In this document: in pieces, positions 60,670-64,000 of the stretch | How positions within the stretch are numbered: the stretch's first letter is position 1 | Layout: each line of letters opens with the position of its first letter | Origin: Streptomyces roseochromogenus subsp. oscitans DS 12.976 | GTDB lineage: Bacteria > Actinomycetota > Actinomycetes > Streptomycetales > Streptomycetaceae | Length of the DNA: 64,000 nt | Direction: 5' to 3' | Assembly: GCF_000497445.1 (NCBI RefSeq) | Contig: NZ_CM002285.1 | Coordinates: 5,456,247-5,520,246 of the forward strand | Program-made: the position numbers and the translations under genes | Notes under the pieces: generated by a model | Databases searched by the model: none | Seen by the model: only the letters and a program-made list of their open reading frames with translations | Told to the model about the DNA's origin: nothing

Positions 60670-61075
60670 GCCGGCTACTTCCCCCCCCGTTGTGGTCCGC
60701 CGGCTGCTCCACGGCATGCAGCTCAGCCGGGGTGGGTGCCTTCGACGCCTCCCGCTGAGCCCGCGCGGCCATAGTCAGGTCACCCTCTACGTACTCGGTG
60801 GTGGCCTTGACCGTCCCGTCCATGGTCTTCTTGATGCGGGCCGCGATGAACGTGATCTGGCCCTCGGTGTTGGACACGAAGTTCGCCACTGCCGCACTCA
60901 CCGGCCCCTCGGGGGCCGTCCCGCAGTACGGACCGCTGATCGTGCCCGCGGACCAGGCCGCTTCCTGCACACTCGTCCCGTAGCCCTTGACGTCCTTTCC
61001 CAGATCATCGGCGGCAAGACCCACCAACGACAGAATGGACTCCACCCCGCTGGGAGTGATGTCCCAGCCCGTCAT
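60632..61075 (-). CDS. DUF6507 (WXG-like) type VII partner protein
   Basis: 147 aa from ATG 61075 (GGGGG five bases upstream). Starts MTGWDITPSGVESILSLVGL and is helical throughout (GQITFIAARIKKTMDGTVKA, TTEYVEGDLTMAARAQREAS), matching DUF6507, small proteins encoded before toxin genes. The last 20 residues (GSSRRDRSGRYTAVHR) are unlike the family: they arise because a G8 run shifts the frame past a TAG, so the gene overlaps the toxin start by 38 bases. Confidence 0.75.
   Translation of the reverse strand: MTGWDITPSGVESILSLVGLAADDLGKDVKGYGTSVQEAAWSAGTISGPYCGTAPEGPVSAAVANFVSNTEGQITFIAARIKKTMDGTVKATTEYVEGDLTMAARAQREASKAPTPAELHAVEQPADHNGGGSSRRDRSGRYTAVHR
60681..60688 (-). repeat. G8 homopolymer at the DUF6507/toxin junction
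   Basis: Eight consecutive G on the minus strand, 12 bases before the toxin GTG. With eight G the DUF6507 frame overruns; with six or nine it would end at TAG; with seven it would fuse to the toxin. Confidence 0.6.
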
Positions 61076-61413
61076 GCCAACCCCCACGTTCTACCCCGGC
61101 TGTACGCTTCTTCGGCTAGGGCCAGCATCACACACGACACTGACAACAGGATCTTCATCTCAGGCCGCCGGTTCTAGCGATGACGCACTTCAAGCCAAAG
61201 GCGTCCGAACTGCCCGCCCAGCACGGTCACCAAACCGGCTCCACGTCCATCACCGCCTGCTCCTGCACGGTGAGCGCCATGGCCCCGAGGGTGGTGGTGG
61301 CGCCGTCCGAAAACGAACTACGGCGTGCACGGCAAGGCCTCCTCCGGACGGCGTCGATCACCTCACCGTCGGGAGGAGGCCGGGGGCTTCTCAGACAACC
61401 CCAGCGTCTCGGT
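61076..61413. other. 338-base gap without a supported gene
   Basis: It lies between the start of the toxin operon and the end of the holin-like gene. Frames on both strands are short and lack coding-like sequence; no hairpin was noticed. Confidence 0.45.
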
Positions 61414-61629
61414 TCAGAGCCGCGTCGACAGAGGCGGTTCCTGGCGAAGGGCCTTGGCGGTCTTGCGGTCTTCCACACGCTGGACGGCCTCGCCGGTGCC
61501 GAGGACCGCGGCGACCAGGGCGAGGATGAGTCCGGTCGGCAGGTCCTGAATGTAGTAGGCGATCAGTGACAGTGCTGCGGCGGCGATCGCGTACAGGCGA
61601 GTGCTGTGGGCGTAAATGAAGTCGATCAA
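61414..61629 (-). CDS. Holin-like small membrane protein
   Basis: 71 aa with two hydrophobic segments (LYAIAAAALSLIAYYI and TGLILALVAAVLGTGEAV) and a charged C-terminal tail. It starts five bases after the amidase stop, the typical endolysin-holin arrangement of actinophages, although no other phage gene is present. Confidence 0.65.
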   Translation of the reverse strand: MIDFIYAHSTRLYAIAAAALSLIAYYIQDLPTGLILALVAAVLGTGEAVQRVEDRKTAKALRQEPPLSTRL

Positions 61630-61634
61630 AGTGG

Positions 61635-62687
61635 TCAGTTCCCGTAAGCGAGTCGGTGCAGGAGATCCCAGCCGCGGCGGCCGATCACCGGGTCGTTGGG
61701 GCGGCCGGCGGTAAACAGGTTGTGCTTGCGGTTGAAGGCGGCCACGGCCTGCTGGGTCTGGGGGCCGTAGTTGTCGGCGAGCGGTACCGACGGGTCGAGC
61801 CAGCCGGTGTCCTTCAGCCCCTGCTGAAGGCCCTTCGCAGACGGTGACGAGCGGCCCGGAGCAAGACCGTCCGGAAACGGAGGCGGGGTGTAGCCGCCTC
61901 CGCTCACCTTCGAGGGGACGGTGAGCTTCTGCCCGGGTTTGATCACGTACGGGGCCTTGAGCTTGTTGGCCTGAGCGATCCGCTCCCAGCTGACGCTGAA
62001 CATCCTCCCGATGCCCGCGAGTGTGTCACCGTTCTTGACGACGTACGTCGAGCCGCCGCCCTTCCAGTCACCGTCCGAACTGCCGTCGGAGGGCTTGGAC
62101 TTCAGGCGCGTGGCGACAAGCTCGCGCAGCCAGCCCATGGTGAAGCCCTTTGGATCAATCTTCCCGGGCTGCCACTCCAGGTGCCCGATCACGCTGGCCG
62201 CACTCCAACCGTGCGCACGGCACAGCGCCGCGGTAGCACGCTCGATCGCATCGAGCTGGGCGGGCGGCCACGGGTCGCTGCCGTTGCCGAGGTTCTCGCA
62301 CTCGAAGCCGTAGAAGTGAGTGTTGCCATCCGTATCGGCTTCGCTCGCCTTCGGCAGCGCGCGCTCCGCGACAACGGCACGCAACACGTCGCCGTCACCA
62401 CGGCCGGCGTGGTTGGCGCGGCCGTACCCGACCAAGTACACGGTGCCGTCCTTCGCGATCACACCGTGGCACAGCGGCCCCGGCAGACCTTCGTAGCCGC
62501 GCTCGCAGATGCTGACCGTGTTGGCCGTGCCCGAGGTCACGGTGTGGTGGATCATCACCCCGTTCACCGGACCCCAAGGCCCCTTGTGATTCCTGTTGTG
62601 GGTTCGCCACCCCGGCCGCTCCACCACACGCACGCCCTCGGCGCGCAGCGCGGTCACGAGACGGTCGGCACTGATAGGTGTCGCCAC
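61635..62687 (-). CDS. N-acetylmuramoyl-L-alanine amidase with LysM and peptidoglycan-binding domains
   Basis: 350 aa. The amidase_2 domain (about 35-190) has the zinc ligands in MIHHTVTSG and later in VIGHLEWQPGKIDPKGF, plus HFYGFECENLGNG. A LysM domain follows (STYVVKNGDTLAGIGRMFSV ... VIKPGQKLTVPS), then a peptidoglycan-binding domain (LQQGLKDTGWLDPSVPLADN ... AVAAFNRKHN). It cleaves the peptide from cell-wall glycan strands. No signal peptide, so export would need the adjacent holin-like protein. Likely a prophage remnant or a recruited lysin. Confidence 0.9.
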   Translation of the reverse strand: MATPISADRLVTALRAEGVRVVERPGWRTHNRNHKGPWGPVNGVMIHHTVTSGTANTVSICERGYEGLPGPLCHGVIAKDGTVYLVGYGRANHAGRGDGDVLRAVVAERALPKASEADTDGNTHFYGFECENLGNGSDPWPPAQLDAIERATAALCRAHGWSAASVIGHLEWQPGKIDPKGFTMGWLRELVATRLKSKPSDGSSDGDWKGGGSTYVVKNGDTLAGIGRMFSVSWERIAQANKLKAPYVIKPGQKLTVPSKVSGGGYTPPPFPDGLAPGRSSPSAKGLQQGLKDTGWLDPSVPLADNYGPQTQQAVAAFNRKHNLFTAGRPNDPVIGRRGWDLLHRLAYGN

Positions 62688-62747
62688 GTTCGGCGCTCAC
62701 TGTTCTCCCCGCGCCCGAACTGAAACTCAACTGCCCCCATAACCCGG

Positions 62748-63107
62748 CTACGGGGCTGCGCCGCGCGACGCGAGCCACAGCTGCAGCGTCATCAACAGCA
62801 GCGGCGACACGAATGAACTGAGCACGAGCCGCCGCGTCGCCGCGGCCTGCGCCTGGTCCTCACGGCGCTGCTGCTCGGCACGCTCCGTCGCCTGATCATG
62901 TTCGTCGCGCAGCCCGGCAAGGCCGGCCTCGATCTGGCTGATGCGCTGATCGAATGCACGCTGGTCGGCCCGGTACACATCCTCGGTGACCACGTGATCC
63001 AGGCGTGCGGCAAGCCGGGCGAGATCGCCGCGTAGGTCCTCGCGTAGTTGGGACACGGCGCGGTGCAGCTCCCACAGCGTGGGCTCAGCACTCGGCGGCA
63101 CGGACAC
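62748..63107 (-). CDS. Coiled-coil protein with C-terminal membrane anchor
   Basis: 119 aa from GTG 63107 (GGGAG seven bases upstream). A long charged helix (LWELHRAVSQLREDLRGDLA ... EDVYRADQRAFDQRISQIEA) predicted to be coiled coil, then one membrane segment at the end (LSSFVSPLLLMTLQLWLA). This type is often encoded beside phage lysins in actinobacteria. 60 bases upstream of the amidase and probably co-transcribed. Confidence 0.7.
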   Translation of the reverse strand: MSVPPSAEPTLWELHRAVSQLREDLRGDLARLAARLDHVVTEDVYRADQRAFDQRISQIEAGLAGLRDEHDQATERAEQQRREDQAQAAATRRLVLSSFVSPLLLMTLQLWLASRGAAP

Positions 63108-63399
63108 CTGAACACTCCCGGCGGCCCCGTGCCCTGACACGATCCTACGGGTGCGAGAGGAGGACGCGCTCGCGGCCGATGACCTGCGCCCGGAGTGATT
63201 TCTGGATTGCGAATATCCCATCCCGCAGCAGAGACTGAAGATCATCCGCAACTCCGCTCCGAGGCAGCGATCACCGCACTCTCAGACTGGCTGCCTCGGC
63301 ACCCGACCGCCACCCCGAGCGGGATGGATCCCGTCCAGGTTCCCGACCGGAAGCGATCATGTATAAGGGAGAAGCTCAAACGGGCTTATAGTCGTCCCT

Positions 63400-63741
63400 A
63401 TGGCTCAGAAGGTGATCACGACATACGTGGATGACTTGACCGGCGAAGCGTCGTCGGACATCTCCACGCACAGCATTCTCGTCGATGGAGCGGGGGTCGA
63501 AATCGACCTCACGGACGACAACTACGAGAAGCTCCTCGAACTGCTCAACCCCTACCTTCACGCCGAGGGCGCCCGCAGGGTCCGCGGAACTGCCAAGGGC
63601 AAGGGGAAGCCGAAAGGCGCCGCAGGCGCCCAGAACGACTCGTCGGCCATTCGGGCCTGGGCGAAGGACAACGGCTTCGAGGTAAACGACCGCGGCCGAG
63701 TACCGGCCTCAGTTCGCGAGGCATACGAGAAGGCCCAGTAG
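63400..63741 (+). CDS. lsr2: Lsr2-family nucleoid-associated protein
   Basis: 113 aa. The N-terminal dimerisation domain begins MAQKVITTYVDDLTGEASSD, and the C-terminal AT-hook-like DNA-binding domain contains IRAWAKDNGFEVNDRGRVPA. Lsr2 silences AT-rich, horizontally acquired DNA. This may be a paralogue carried with the accessory region; whether the main chromosomal copy is elsewhere cannot be seen. The remaining 259 bases to the window end show no gene. Confidence 0.95.
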   Translation: MAQKVITTYVDDLTGEASSDISTHSILVDGAGVEIDLTDDNYEKLLELLNPYLHAEGARRVRGTAKGKGKPKGAAGAQNDSSAIRAWAKDNGFEVNDRGRVPASVREAYEKAQ

Positions 63742-64000
63742 CAGGCTGTCAGAGCCCCCTGCCGCCGGGCGAGGGGCACTGCCGTCTCGTATCAGGTGCC
63801 ACACCCGTGCTGAATTCACTTACGGTGCATGGGCGTGTTCAGGGGCTGGAGTTGTAAGGGCTTGAGGAATCTCCTCCAGCGGGCTCGCACGAGAACCTAC
63901 TGAAGGTATGGCTCATTCAGCTCGGACCGGATCACTGATCGGCGGCTGCTGACATGCCGCGACGATGGCAGTCACCGTCCATCAATCAGGTGCTCTGCGA

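Overview
The window is high-GC actinobacterial DNA, almost certainly Streptomyces: extreme GC3 in every coding frame, many GTG/TTG starts, and families such as DUF5133, DUF2637, DUF3631, DUF6177, DUF6507, Imm49, Lsr2 and a WhiB-like protein. It reads as an accessory, mobile-rich chromosomal region, not core genome. No rRNA, CRISPR array or phage structural gene was seen; there is one tRNA.

Layout. (A) 1-8.7 kb, ordinary chromosome: the end of an FtsX-type ABC permease with an OmpR-type response regulator, a response regulator/histidine kinase/COG4705 membrane-protein operon, a DUF1801 protein, a DUF5133 protein, a BASS-type transporter and a second COG4705 paralogue. (B) 8.9-14.1 kb, a cargo-like cluster: Nudix hydrolase, helix-turn-helix regulator, and divergent from it an unknown protein, a phosphotransferase-like protein with a degenerate catalytic loop, a methyltransferase with a probable 5' frameshift and a HAD-like protein. 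(C) 14.2-22.4 kb, an integrative mobilizable element: relaxase, MobC-like protein, DUF2637 membrane protein, DUF3631 ATPase, excisionase, XRE regulator and tyrosine integrase, ending against the 3' end of tRNA-Arg(CCT). Its non-coding gaps hold three perfect hairpins and iteron-like repeats. (D) 22.6-44.3 kb, a plasmid/phage-like accessory module transcribed leftward: ParB-like protein, N6-adenine methylase-like protein, WhiB-like protein, winged-helix protein, Fe-S RecB/Cas4-type nuclease and a RecA-like ATPase split by a class 3 intein, plus many small unknown genes. Six leftward promoters share an identical 13-base core and appear to tie it together; a second shared motif occurs four times. 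(E) 41.3-52.5 kb, insertion sequences and decay: an IS110 element inside an IS5-type transposase gene, a trpS pseudogene, and an IS5-type element abutting an IS1182 element, interleaved with three exported HNH or NucA/NucB nuclease-like proteins. (F) 52.8-64 kb: small membrane protein, frameshifted anti-sigma-type ATPase, a DinB gene bracketed by about 29-base inverted repeats, a type VII-associated toxin/immunity locus (DUF6507, restriction-endonuclease-type toxin, candidate immunity gene, Imm49, DUF6177), a holin-like/amidase pair and Lsr2.

How it works together. Region C carries the parts for excision (Int, Xis), copying (DUF3631 ATPase beside a repeat-rich gap) and mobilization (relaxase, MobC), but no self-transfer ATPase was seen. 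Region D looks like one regulated unit built around DNA maintenance and recombination with no recognised virion or transfer genes; its co-regulated small genes are the best candidates for something undescribed. Region F is a polymorphic-toxin locus.
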